Assembly (NCBI GenBank): GCA_023394875.1
Contig: JAEXAB010000002.1
Coordinates: 1-64,000, forward strand
From: Bacillota bacterium
GTDB taxonomy: Bacteria > Bacillota > Clostridia > Christensenellales > DTU072
DNA length: 64,000 nucleotides
Reading direction: 5' to 3'
Shown: piece after piece, positions 52,561 to 61,106 of the stretch
Layout: every line of letters begins with the position of its first letter
Numbering within the stretch: position 1 is the first letter of the stretch
Notes under the pieces: generated by a model
Seen by the model: only the letters and a program-made list of their open reading frames with translations
What the model was told of the DNA's origin: nothing
The model's database searches: none
Program-made: the position numbers and the translations under genes

Positions 52561-53625
52561 TTAGCTAAGTTTACTAAGTTTCGCATTCTGGTCGGCTAGC
52601 GCTAACGCCTCTAAGAATTCGAATATATCTCCGTCTAAGAATGCCGGCAAGTTATAAACCGTCATGCCTATTCTGTGGTCTGTTACTCTACCTTGCGGGT
52701 AGTTGTAGGTTCTTATTCTTTCACTTCTATCGCCCGAACCGATTTGTGTCTTTCTGTTCTCTGCGTATTGCGCGTCTTTTTGACTTTGGTAATAATCATA
52801 CAGGCGGCTCTTTAGTACGTTCATTGCTTTTTCTCTGTTCTTAATCTGACTGCGTTCGTCCTGACAAGCAACCACTATTCCGGTAGGCAAATGGGTCATT
52901 CTTACCGCGCTGTCGGTCTTGTTGACGTGCTGTCCGCCTGCGCCGCCGCTTCTGTAGGTGTCAATTTTGAGGTCTTTTTCCAAAATCTCAAAGTCAACTT
53001 CTTCGGCTTCGGGTAATATAGCTACGGTAATTGTAGACGTATGCACTCTGCCTTGAGATTCTGTTTCCGGCACTCTTTGGACTCTATGCACGCCGCTTTC
53101 GTATTTAAGTTTGCTGTACGCTCCGTGACCTTTTATCATAAAGGTTGCGTCTTTAATGCCTCCCAGTTCGGTATCGTTTATGTCGATATCCTCTATCTTC
53201 CAACGCATTCTTTCGGCATAGCGGTGGTACATACGGCATATTTCCATACCAAACAAGCTAGCTTCTTCTCCACCTGCGCCCGAACGGATCTCTACAATAA
53301 CGTTCTTATCGTCCATAGGGTCTTTTGGGAGTAAGAGAATTTTCAATTCCTGTTCTATTTTATCCTTATTGTCCCTAAGTTCGTAAAACTCTATTTCGGC
53401 AAGCTCTGACATTTCTTTGTCGCCACTACCCATTATTTGCTTACATTGCGCCATATCCTCTTCTAATTTCAGATATTGGTCGTAAGCGTCCATTATAGGC
53501 ATAAGCGCGGCATGCTCTTTGGTCAGTTTTTTCCATTCGTCCTGTCTTGAAAGAATTGTAGCATCACCAAGTAAGGCGTTCAATTCTTCAAAGCGTTGTT
53601 TCATCAGCGCCAATCTTTCAAACAT
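52561..53625 (-). CDS. prfA: Peptide chain release factor 1
   Basis: A 354-residue factor that ends translation at UAA and UAG. It shows the GSGAGGEEASLF segment near residue 110, the PET recognition motif (RVPETESQGRVHTST) near 180 and the catalytic GGQ in YRSGGAGGQHVNKTDS near 226. Length is normal. The ATG at 53625 has GGAGG upstream and is 15 bases after the DUF1385-PrmC stop; PrmC methylates this GGQ glutamine. Confidence 0.98.
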   Translation of the reverse strand: MFERLALMKQRFEELNALLGDATILSRQDEWKKLTKEHAALMPIMDAYDQYLKLEEDMAQCKQIMGSGDKEMSELAEIEFYELRDNKDKIEQELKILLLPKDPMDDKNVIVEIRSGAGGEEASLFGMEICRMYHRYAERMRWKIEDIDINDTELGGIKDATFMIKGHGAYSKLKYESGVHRVQRVPETESQGRVHTSTITVAILPEAEEVDFEILEKDLKIDTYRSGGAGGQHVNKTDSAVRMTHLPTGIVVACQDERSQIKNREKAMNVLKSRLYDYYQSQKDAQYAENRKTQIGSGDRSERIRTYNYPQGRVTDHRIGMTVYNLPAFLDGDIFEFLEALALADQNAKLSKLS

Positions 53626-53640
53626 CGGCTCTCCTCCGTC

Positions 53641-55464
53641 TTATTTTTCCTCAAAAACGATTTTTGCCACTACGCCCCTTTTAATAGGAGGATTATTGTA
53701 GTCGTAAATAAAATCGATTTCGTATTTATTTAGTAGTTTTGCCACTTCTTCGGCTTGTCCTATTCCTACTTCCAGTACAAGATACCCGCCGTTGTTTATA
53801 TATTTTTCCACACTTTTTGCTATATCTCTGTAAAAATCCAATCCGTCAGCCCCGCCGTCAAGAGCAAGTCTAGGTTCATAGTCGGCTACTTCCTTATCAA
53901 GACTATTTATAGCCATACTCTGTATATAAGGAGGGTTACTCACTATTATATCAAAAGTTTCTCCCCGAACAGGCATAAACAAACTTCCTATTCTAAAATC
54001 CACTTCGGCGTTAAGAAGCTGAGAATTAGTTTTTGCAACCTCAATAGCGTCTTTGGATATATCGGTGCCTACTGCTATACAATCGCAATTTTTCTTAACT
54101 GCAATAGCTATTGCTCCGCTGCCTGTGCATAAATCCAATATTTTTGGATTGTCATACTGTTTGGCAATATTTATTACTTTTTCGGCAATAACTTCGGTAT
54201 CAAAACGGGGTATAAGGGTGTTTTCGTTTACCACAAAGTCAATACCGTAAAAACAAGCCTTGCCCGTTACGTATTGTAAAGGCGCCCCTTTTGCCCTTCT
54301 TTTGGCGTATTTAATAGCTGTGTTGTAAGTTTCGCTGTCCACTCTCCTGCCGTCGTAAAGCTCACTTTTTTTGTCGGCTTTAAGGAGATTGCACAAAATC
54401 AGTTCGGCTTCGTTTTCGGTAATATTCTGACTTTCTAAATCCTTAACAGTCTTTTCCACCGTCTTGTAGGTTATAAAAGTCTTGGTTGGATAGTCTTTGT
54501 CGGCTTCAAGAATTAGTACTTCGTTAAAAGCCGCAATCGCCACTTCCACCATACTGTCGTCGGGTTCTTTTGTGGTAAGTTTTTGCAACAACAGCCCCGG
54601 CCATTTGAATATTTTTGTAAACTTGTTGTCATATTTTGCAAAAAACCTAAACAGTTCGTAAGATATGCCGGCAACAAGAGGTATCATAATAATACGGCTC
54701 AATACTCTGATAAAAAAGTTAGCTACTCCGCCCACTCCGGCTACCAGTTCTATAGGGAACGCCGCAAAGAACAGTATGGAAAAAACCATAACTATAAACA
54801 TAAATGTGGTGCCGCAACGGTCATGGACTGTAGTCATTTTTTGAGCGTTTTCCACCGTTAATTCCAGTCCGTGTTCATAACAGGAAATGGTTTTATGTTC
54901 GGCGCCGTGATACATAAATAGTCTTTTGACGTCCTTTATTCGGCTAATTACCGCAATATATCCGATAAAAATACCTATCCTTATTACGCCTGCAATAAGG
55001 TTGTAAGCTACGCTCATCCCGAAACCATGCATGCTAAGCTTAGCAAGACGGAAAATACCTGTGGTAATCAATTGCGGGATAAATACAAAGAGTCCTACGC
55101 TAAACAGTATGCCAAGAATTGCGCCTATGGCAATAACAACCGTCATAATGTCAACCTTAAAGGTCTTAGCCAGCCATTTTTCAAATTTTGACGGTGCTTC
55201 TTCGCTCAAATCACCGAAAACTTCGCTGCTGCGGTTGATTATTTTTATTCCCATAACCAAGGAACTGAAAAAACTAATTATTCCCCTAGCTATCGGCATC
55301 CGATAAATATAAGGTTTTTCTTTGTTGGGAGTCAAGCGGGAACTTTCTAAAACAATTTCGCCCTTGTTGTCTCTAACGGCAGTCACCATAGAAGAAGCAC
55401 CTCTCATCATTACTCCTTCCAAAACAGCTTGTCCGCCGATATTGCAACAATTTTGTTTCTTCAT
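53641..55464 (-). CDS. prmC: Fused DUF1385 membrane protein and PrmC methyltransferase
   Basis: A 607-residue fusion. Residues 1-310 are a DUF1385 protein (GGQAVLEGVMMRG near 11, then several membrane helices and a HGAEHKTISCYEHG motif near 190). Residues 325-607 are PrmC/HemK, the release-factor glutamine methyltransferase: a helical N-domain, DLCTGSGAIAIAV near 440 (SAM site) and the catalytic NPPY in VSNPPYIQ near 505. In most Clostridia these are two adjacent genes between rpmE and prfA; here they share one frame. The start is the ATG at 55464 (GGGAGG spacing 4); a TTG one codon earlier is too close. Confidence 0.93.
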   Translation of the reverse strand: MKKQNCCNIGGQAVLEGVMMRGASSMVTAVRDNKGEIVLESSRLTPNKEKPYIYRMPIARGIISFFSSLVMGIKIINRSSEVFGDLSEEAPSKFEKWLAKTFKVDIMTVVIAIGAILGILFSVGLFVFIPQLITTGIFRLAKLSMHGFGMSVAYNLIAGVIRIGIFIGYIAVISRIKDVKRLFMYHGAEHKTISCYEHGLELTVENAQKMTTVHDRCGTTFMFIVMVFSILFFAAFPIELVAGVGGVANFFIRVLSRIIMIPLVAGISYELFRFFAKYDNKFTKIFKWPGLLLQKLTTKEPDDSMVEVAIAAFNEVLILEADKDYPTKTFITYKTVEKTVKDLESQNITENEAELILCNLLKADKKSELYDGRRVDSETYNTAIKYAKRRAKGAPLQYVTGKACFYGIDFVVNENTLIPRFDTEVIAEKVINIAKQYDNPKILDLCTGSGAIAIAVKKNCDCIAVGTDISKDAIEVAKTNSQLLNAEVDFRIGSLFMPVRGETFDIIVSNPPYIQSMAINSLDKEVADYEPRLALDGGADGLDFYRDIAKSVEKYINNGGYLVLEVGIGQAEEVAKLLNKYEIDFIYDYNNPPIKRGVVAKIVFEEK

Positions 55465-55483
55465 CAAACCTCCCTAATATAGC

Positions 55484-55509
55484 AAAAAATATCCCAGTGG
55501 GATATTAGC
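55484..55509 (-). terminator. Terminator of rpmE
   Basis: On the minus strand AATATCC and GGATATT pair around CACT and are followed by TTTTTT. It lies between rpmE and the DUF1385-PrmC gene. Confidence 0.8.
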
Positions 55510-55567
55510 TTTAATTAAAATCAGCGCAACACTGCTTAAGTACTGCGCTAATCATAGTACCAAAAAG

Positions 55568-55783
55568 TTACTTCAGCGCGCTTTCTCCGAATCTCTTATT
55601 AAAGCGTTCTACTCTGCCGCCGCTCTGAACAGTCTTAACTTTGCCTGTGTAGAAAGGATGGCATTGCGCGCAAATTTCTACCTTCAAAGAGTCCACTTTC
55701 TTGGTGGTGCCGATTTGGTAGGTAGCTCCGCAAGAGCAGGTAACGTCTACTACCTTATAATTTGGATGTATATTTGCCTTCAT
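55568..55783 (-). CDS. rpmE: 50S ribosomal protein L31, zinc-binding form
   Basis: A 71-residue ribosomal protein that bridges the subunits. Cys residues in VTCSCGAT and EICAQCHPFYTGK mark the zinc-containing L31 form. The end (GRVERFNKRF) is typical. The ATG at 55783 follows AGGTGA, and the leader has a perfect TTGACA-17-TATAAT promoter. It is the first gene of the PrmC-prfA cluster. Confidence 0.97.
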   Translation of the reverse strand: MKANIHPNYKVVDVTCSCGATYQIGTTKKVDSLKVEICAQCHPFYTGKVKTVQSGGRVERFNKRFGESALK

Positions 55784-55826
55784 ATTATCACCTCATTTAC
55801 GGTTTATTACTTATTGAAACAGCATC

Positions 55827-55855
55827 ATTATATAAAAAGTATGGGGTATTGTCAA
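55827..55855 (-). promoter_or_regulatory. Consensus promoter of rpmE
   Basis: On the minus strand TTGACA (55850-55855) and TATAAT (55827-55832), both perfect, are 17 bases apart. It overlaps on the other strand a weaker TTGTCA-18-TATCAT pair (55849-55878) that may drive murC. Confidence 0.9.
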
Positions 55856-55896
55856 GTAAATAACACAATATTTATCATTTTCGCATAGATTAGTTT

Positions 55897-57252
55897 ATGC
55901 TAGATTTTTCTAATATAAAAAAGGTTCACTTCATAGGAATAGGAGGGGTAAGCCTATCCTCTCTCGCCCTTTTAATGCGGAAAAACAACGTCGCCGTATC
56001 AGGTAGCGACAGGTCTTTTTCGGACAAACTTCTTATATTGGAAGAACACGGCTGCACCGTTTGGGTAGGCACCGACGTATCAAAAATCAATGACGTAGAT
56101 TTAGTTGTTTTTTCTTCGGCAATTCAACCTGATAATGAGGAACTTGTTTTTTGTAAAGCCAATAATATCCCTTGCGTAGAACGCTACATATTCTTAGGTG
56201 AAGTAGCACAACTTTTTGACAGTACCATAGCTGTAGCAGGCACCCACGGCAAAACAACGGTTACAGGCATGCTTATCTACGTTATGAAAAAAGCCTCTCT
56301 AGCCTTTTGCGGGCATATCGGCGGCGACCTAAAAGATATCGGTAACTTTTTTTACAGCGGAAAAAATTATTTCGTAACAGAGGCTTGCGAATACCGAAAA
56401 AGCCTTCTTTCGTTAAAGCCGAAAATCTCTTTGGTTCTTAACGCCGAAAACGACCACCCCGACACCTACAATAACCTTGGAGAAATTTATGATACCTTCG
56501 ATTCCTTCTTTGACAACACAACTCAGCTCAAAATAACCAACGGCGATACCCCTTATTATAAGGCTAGGCAAAAATATAACCAAACAATAACTTATGGGCA
56601 GAATGTGGAAAACGATTACGTTATCTATGATGTAGCCGAATACAAAAAAGGCTATTTTGAGTTCTCAATAAGTCGTTATGGGATACCCAAAGGCACAATA
56701 AAACTAAATATCGCAGGCAAGCACAATATATATAACGGCGCCGCTTGCTTTGCCGTATGCGACCTTATGGGCATAGATTCCACGACTATAGAACAAGGTA
56801 TTTTTGAGTTTAGCGGAGTGGACAGACGGTTTCAACACTTAGGCTACTTTTTGGGGGCAAGCGTTATTATCGACTACGCCCACCACCCCAGTCAGATAGA
56901 AGTAGAAATAAACACCGCAAAAAGTCTGATTGACAGTAAAAGTAAATTGTACGTTATTTTTCAGCCACATACTTATAGCCGCACCGCTAAGCTTTTTAAG
57001 GAGTTTTGCAATTGTCTTACCCCTTGTGACGAACTGATAATCTGCAAGGAATACAGCGCAAGAGAAAAGCCCTCCGACGGAGTGTCCGCCCTAAGCCTTT
57101 ATGAAAAAATACCCCATGGTAACAAGTATTATTACAATAACATAATGGATATAGCAACTCACCTTGCAAAAAAAGCGCAGGCAAAAGATATAATTCTAAT
57201 TTTAGGCGCCGGAGATATCGACAATCTAGGCAAAATACTTGTCGATGATTAG
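55897..57252 (+). CDS. murC: UDP-N-acetylmuramate--L-alanine ligase
   Basis: A 451-residue ATP-dependent ligase that adds the first amino acid to the peptidoglycan precursor. The N-terminal HFIGIGGVSLSSLA loop, GSDRSFSDK, the ATP-binding AGTHGKTTVTGM near residue 110, NAENDHPD near 188, and the C-terminal FQPHTYSRT near 355 all match MurC. Mpl is less likely by length. There is no ribosome site upstream of the ATG at 55897, so the mRNA may have a very short leader. Its stop overlaps the convergent KDPG-aldolase gene by 4 bases. Confidence 0.93.
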   Translation: MLDFSNIKKVHFIGIGGVSLSSLALLMRKNNVAVSGSDRSFSDKLLILEEHGCTVWVGTDVSKINDVDLVVFSSAIQPDNEELVFCKANNIPCVERYIFLGEVAQLFDSTIAVAGTHGKTTVTGMLIYVMKKASLAFCGHIGGDLKDIGNFFYSGKNYFVTEACEYRKSLLSLKPKISLVLNAENDHPDTYNNLGEIYDTFDSFFDNTTQLKITNGDTPYYKARQKYNQTITYGQNVENDYVIYDVAEYKKGYFEFSISRYGIPKGTIKLNIAGKHNIYNGAACFAVCDLMGIDSTTIEQGIFEFSGVDRRFQHLGYFLGASVIIDYAHHPSQIEVEINTAKSLIDSKSKLYVIFQPHTYSRTAKLFKEFCNCLTPCDELIICKEYSAREKPSDGVSALSLYEKIPHGNKYYYNNIMDIATHLAKKAQAKDIILILGAGDIDNLGKILVDD

Positions 57253-58235
57253 TTCTTTTTTATAAGCTGAATGGTAAATCCGGCGTTATCCCCAGCAAGA
57301 TGAACACGGCTTATTTTGCCGTTTTCTTTTACTATGGTAGAACTATCCATGGTAAATCCTCTGTGCTCTAGATAATATAAGCAACGCTCAAGGTTCTGAC
57401 AGCTGAAAGCAATGTGTCCGATATTGCCGTTGTGATTATCTTTTACCACTTCAATGCCCCCTACTCTGTCATCTGCAGGAGAATAAATTTGCCCCATAAG
57501 TTTAGAGAAGGTCTTTAATAGTTCAGTCCCCGTCTTGCCGTCGGTATTGATAGCTACGTGATCCAAAGTTATATCCAGCATTCTTCTTACCGCTTCGGCT
57601 GCGTTCCTGGTGATTTCGTCAAATCTACCTTGTTTTAGCAAAGTTTCGTCCACAATATAAGTGCCGCCGCAACACAGTACTTTATTAAAATTAAGGTAGG
57701 AATTGAGATTGTCAGCGTTAATTCCCCCGGTGGGAATAAACTTCATAAAAGGATAAGGACCGCTTAGGGCTTTTAGCATTTCCACACCGCCAAGTAACTC
57801 TGACGGGAAGAATTTTACTATCCGTAAGCCCTTTTCATAGGCTTGCTCTATATCGGTAGGATTACTGCAACCGGGGAAAACGGGAATGCCCAGTTCTATA
57901 CATCTGTCCACAACCTTTGGATTAAATGACGGAGTAACAATATATTTCGCGCCCGCGTAAAAGGCTTCGTTTACTTGTTCAAGAGAAATTACCGTGCCCG
58001 CTCCTACCAAAATATTTGGGCATTTGGAAGAAATAAGTTTTATGACTTCTTTGGCTGCCTGCGTGCGGAAAGTAATCTCCACAACTTCGATGTTGGCAGC
58101 TGTAAGCGCGCCTATTAGCGGTAAGGATAGTTTTACGTCATCAATTTTGATTAAAGGGATAATACCGGACAATTCCAAACGCTTGGCAATATCATTGTAA
58201 GCGTCGTTAAAAGCTTTATTGTTTGTTGTAAGCAT
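57249..58235 (-). CDS. KDPG/KHG aldolase fused to a VOC (glyoxalase-like) domain
   Basis: A 328-residue fusion. Residues 15-220 are the class I aldolase for 2-keto-3-deoxy-6-phosphogluconate (EITFRTQAA with the catalytic Glu, GAGTVIS, the Schiff-base Lys in RIVKFFPSELLGG near 130, FIPTGGINADN). Residues 225-328 are a VOC domain (LDHVAINTDG, GHIAFSCQNLE, ISRVHLAGDNAGFTIQLI), the fold of glyoxalase I. The ATG at 58235 has GAGGAA upstream; the frame continues 16 codons upstream without a site. The stop overlaps murC. A sugar-acid catabolic role is likely; the VOC substrate is unknown. Confidence 0.9.
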   Translation of the reverse strand: MLTTNNKAFNDAYNDIAKRLELSGIIPLIKIDDVKLSLPLIGALTAANIEVVEITFRTQAAKEVIKLISSKCPNILVGAGTVISLEQVNEAFYAGAKYIVTPSFNPKVVDRCIELGIPVFPGCSNPTDIEQAYEKGLRIVKFFPSELLGGVEMLKALSGPYPFMKFIPTGGINADNLNSYLNFNKVLCCGGTYIVDETLLKQGRFDEITRNAAEAVRRMLDITLDHVAINTDGKTGTELLKTFSKLMGQIYSPADDRVGGIEVVKDNHNGNIGHIAFSCQNLERCLYYLEHRGFTMDSSTIVKENGKISRVHLAGDNAGFTIQLIKKN

Positions 58236-58271
58236 TAGTAGTTCCTCAAATAAATTTTTCTCAACATTTTT

Positions 58272-58300
58272 ATTATAGCACACCCGAAAAGCAAATACAA
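58272..58300 (-). promoter_or_regulatory. Promoter of the KDPG aldolase-VOC gene
   Basis: On the minus strand TTGTAT (58295-58300) and TATAAT (58272-58277) are 17 bases apart, with TGC before the -10 box. Confidence 0.78.
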
Positions 58301-58388
58301 TATAGGTATTTTTTTATACCGCAAAATAAATAGTCGATTTTTCTTCAAAATAAAATAATAATGCCGCAAAAAAATTTAGTAAAAATTC

Positions 58389-58441
58389 TTGACACAAAAA
58401 ATTTGAAATGTTAATATAATGATAGTTGAACAGTTGTTCAA
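58389..58441 (+). promoter_or_regulatory. Promoter and operator of the metal-efflux operon
   Basis: TTGACA (58389-58394) and TAATAT (58412-58417), 17 bases apart, are followed by the perfect inverted repeat TTGAACA-GT-TGTTCAA (58426-58441) at the expected transcription start. The repeat is the likely binding site of the ArsR-type repressor encoded next. Confidence 0.82.
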
Positions 58442-58465
58442 TTGTAATAGTCAAGGAGGACAGTA

Positions 58466-58843
58466 ATGGATAACAAAAAAGCACAATGCTGCGAAGAATA
58501 TTTGGTTCATAAAGAGGTCGTGGATTCAAAAAAGAACACTATACCCGATGAGGAGACGCTTTGCGAAGTTGCCGAATTGTTTAAGGTGTTTGGGGATAGC
58601 ACAAGGACGCTTATCCTTGCCGCCCTTTTTGAATCGGAAATGTGCGTTTGCGACATAGCTAGCCTACTTAATATGAGTATGTCGGCTATTTCTCACCAAT
58701 TGCGCATCTTGCGGCAAACAAAAATCGTTAAATCAAGGCGTAGCGGCAAAGAGGTATTCTACTCTCTTGCCGACAAGCATATAGAAATGATCTACAAAAT
58801 GGCTTATGAACACATAACCGAAGGAATCGGAGGTAATATATGA
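58466..58843 (+). CDS. CadC/ArsR-type metal-sensing repressor
   Basis: A 125-residue winged-helix repressor: ELFKVFGDSTRTLILAAL, the metal-binding SEMCVCDIASLLNMSMSAISHQLR alpha-3 motif with CVC, and an N-terminal AQCCEEY with two more Cys, as in CadC where N-terminal Cys complete the Cd/Pb/Zn site. The ATG at 58466 has AAGGAGG upstream. Its stop overlaps the next gene (ATGA at 58840). It should repress this operon until metal binds. Confidence 0.93.
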   Translation: MDNKKAQCCEEYLVHKEVVDSKKNTIPDEETLCEVAELFKVFGDSTRTLILAALFESEMCVCDIASLLNMSMSAISHQLRILRQTKIVKSRRSGKEVFYSLADKHIEMIYKMAYEHITEGIGGNI

Positions 58844-59061
58844 AAAAAGTTTTAACGTTACAAAATTTAGACTGCGCCAACTGCGCGGCAAAATTAGAAA
58901 GAGCCGTTGCCAAAATTGACGGCGTAAAAGAGGTTACTATTAGTTTTATGGCGCAAAAAATGGTTTTGGATATAGCTGAAGAAAACTACTCCGCTGTAGC
59001 CGAAAATATTCAGAAAGCTGCCAAAAAAGCTATGCCGGGTTGCAAAATAATAGGATTTTGA
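58840..59061 (+). CDS. Heavy-metal-associated (HMA) domain protein
   Basis: A 73-residue metallochaperone-like domain with the metal site LDCANCAAKLERAV near residue 13 and the beta-alpha-beta-beta-alpha-beta pattern ending in CKIIGF. In many P-type ATPases this domain is the N-terminus; here it is a separate gene directly before the ATPase. Its start overlaps the repressor stop and it ends 1 base before the ATPase ATG. Confidence 0.93.
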   Translation: MKKVLTLQNLDCANCAAKLERAVAKIDGVKEVTISFMAQKMVLDIAEENYSAVAENIQKAAKKAMPGCKIIGF

Positions 59062-59062
59062 T

Positions 59063-60919
59063 ATGGATAAAAATAAATATAAGTTAATTAGAATAATAAT
59101 TACTGCGTTTCTGTTACTGGTAGCCATATACGTATATCATACCTTCGCTTTCCAAGACCTTATATTTTATATAATGTTCGGGATAGTGTATTTGCTTATC
59201 GGCTATGATATTCTTATCCGCGCCGTAAAAAATATCCTACACGGCAAGGTTTTCGACGAAAACTTCCTTATGACGATAGCCACTATAGGCGCCTTTGTCA
59301 TTGGAGAATTCCCCGAAGCGGTTGCCGTAATGCTCTTTTACCAGACGGGAGAGTTTTTTCAGGATTACGCGGTGGACAAGTCGCGCAGTTCTATAGCCAA
59401 CCTTATGGACATTCGCCCCGACAAGGCGGTAATACAAAATAACGGTGTTGAAACGGTAGTCAGCCCTGAAGAAGTAAAAATCGGAGATATCCTTATAATA
59501 AGAGCGGGAGAAAAAATCCCTGTTGACGGTATTATTATTGAGGGAGAAACCAATGTCGATATGGTAAGTCTAACGGGAGAGAGCCTGCCCAGGTTCTTAA
59601 CTAAAGGGGAAAACGTCCTAAGCGGTAGTATTAATCTAAGCGGTGTTATAAAAATCCGCGCCGAAAAAATATTCTACGAATCCACCGTTTCTAAAATTCT
59701 TGATATGGTGCAAAGCGTTTCGGGCAAAAAAGCCAAAGTCGAAAACTTTGTTACCAAGTTTGCCAAATACTACACTCCCATAGTGGTTGTCTTGGCTACC
59801 CTGCTTGCTTTCATTCCCCCGATATTTGACGGGATGTGGCACAAATGGGTTTTCCGCGCGTTGTCGTTTTTGGTTGTCAGCTGTCCCTGCGCGTTGGTTA
59901 TCAGTATACCTTTAGGCTTTTTTACAGGTATCGGCGGCGCCTCAAAGCAAGGTATTCTTATTAAGGGCGGCAACTATCTGGAGCTATTGGACAAAGCCAA
60001 TATTTTCGTCTTTGACAAAACGGGGACTTTGACCAAAGGAGAGTTTTCTGTTCAGGAGATTTTGCCCGAAAATAAAAAGGAAGAAATTTTGCGCCTTGCT
60101 TCCATTGCCGAACAAGGCTCCCTCCACCCTATTGCAAAAAGCATAGTGAAATATTTTGGCAAAGAAATCCCTTCCGATTATGAAATAACCGAATTATCCG
60201 GCAAGGGTGTTATTGCCAAAAAGGATGGAGAAATTATCCTCTGCGGCAATGAAAAACTGATGTTGGAAAACAATATAGAATATACCTATCACAAAGGCGC
60301 GGGCACCAAGCTTTATATTGCCAGAAATAAGGAATTTTTGGGCAGTATCCTAATAGGCGACGCCATAAAAGAGGACGCTGCGCAAACTATAGCTAAGCTA
60401 AAAGAGCAAAATATTACCGCTATTATGCTTACCGGCGACAATAAGGACATAGCCGAAAGCGTAGCAAACGCGGTTGGTATAGAAAAATACCATTACGAAC
60501 TTTTGCCTCAAGACAAAGTAGTTAAAATCGAAGAATTGATAAAAAACAAAAAGGAAAACGACGTTATTGCCTTTGTCGGTGACGGAATAAACGATGCCCC
60601 TGCCCTCATGCTCTCCGATATCGGCATATCCATGGGCGGTATTGGTAGCGACAGCGCAATTGAGGCTTCCGACGTTGTGCTTATGCGCGACAAACTATGC
60701 AGTATCTTAGACGGCAAAAAAACGGCAAGAAAAACGGTAAGGATAGTAAAACAGAACATAATATTTGCTTTAGCAGTCAAATTCTCTGTTCTGATTCTCT
60801 CTGCCTTGGGCATAACAAGCATGTGGTGGGCGGTTTTTGCCGACGTTGGAGTATCCTTTATCGCAATACTAAACTCAATGAGAGCAATCCGCGCCAAATT
60901 TTCCAAAAACACTCCCTAA
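59063..60919 (+). CDS. Heavy-metal translocating P-type ATPase (CadA/ZntA type)
   Basis: A 618-residue P1B ATPase that pumps Zn, Cd or Pb out of the cell. It has SLTGES near residue 170, the transmembrane metal site SCPCALVIS near 275, the phosphorylation motif DKTGTLTKG near 317, GSLHPIAK (SEHPLA type) near 355, and GDGINDAPAL near 510. The CPC motif with no N-terminal HMA domain fits the split gene before it. Length is short for the family because that domain is separate. It ends before a tRNA-Ser promoter. Confidence 0.96.
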   Translation: MDKNKYKLIRIIITAFLLLVAIYVYHTFAFQDLIFYIMFGIVYLLIGYDILIRAVKNILHGKVFDENFLMTIATIGAFVIGEFPEAVAVMLFYQTGEFFQDYAVDKSRSSIANLMDIRPDKAVIQNNGVETVVSPEEVKIGDILIIRAGEKIPVDGIIIEGETNVDMVSLTGESLPRFLTKGENVLSGSINLSGVIKIRAEKIFYESTVSKILDMVQSVSGKKAKVENFVTKFAKYYTPIVVVLATLLAFIPPIFDGMWHKWVFRALSFLVVSCPCALVISIPLGFFTGIGGASKQGILIKGGNYLELLDKANIFVFDKTGTLTKGEFSVQEILPENKKEEILRLASIAEQGSLHPIAKSIVKYFGKEIPSDYEITELSGKGVIAKKDGEIILCGNEKLMLENNIEYTYHKGAGTKLYIARNKEFLGSILIGDAIKEDAAQTIAKLKEQNITAIMLTGDNKDIAESVANAVGIEKYHYELLPQDKVVKIEELIKNKKENDVIAFVGDGINDAPALMLSDIGISMGGIGSDSAIEASDVVLMRDKLCSILDGKKTARKTVRIVKQNIIFALAVKFSVLILSALGITSMWWAVFADVGVSFIAILNSMRAIRAKFSKNTP

Positions 60920-60923
60920 CCAG

Positions 60924-60952
60924 TTGACAAAAACAATTTTTTTTAGGATAAT
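60924..60952 (+). promoter_or_regulatory. Promoter of tRNA-Ser
   Basis: TTGACA (60924-60929) and GATAAT (60947-60952) are 17 bases apart, 13 bases before the tRNA. Confidence 0.82.
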
Positions 60953-60965
60953 AAGTAGGCAAATT

Positions 60966-61053
60966 GGAGAGTTGGCAGAGCGGTCGAATGCGGCGGTCTT
61001 GAAAACCGTTTTAGCGAAAGCTAACTGGGGTTCGAATCCCTAACTCTCCGCCA
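60966..61053 (+). tRNA. tRNA-Ser (anticodon TGA)
   Basis: An 88-base tRNA with acceptor GGAGAGT paired to ACTCTCC, anticodon loop CTTGAAA giving TGA (Ser, codon UCA), a long variable arm (TTTTAGCGAAAGCTAA) as in class II tRNAs, T-loop GTTCGAATCC, and encoded CCA. The last 20 bases are repeated at 61197-61216. Confidence 0.95.
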
Positions 61054-61060
61054 CAGTAAG

Positions 61061-61091
61061 AAAGGCAGCTCTAAACGAGCTGTCTTTTTTA
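61061..61091 (+). terminator. Terminator after tRNA-Ser
   Basis: GGCAGCTC and GAGCTGTC pair (one G-U) with a TAAAC loop, followed by six T. It starts 8 bases after the tRNA. Confidence 0.85.
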
Positions 61092-61106
61092 ACTGTCAGA
61101 AATAAT

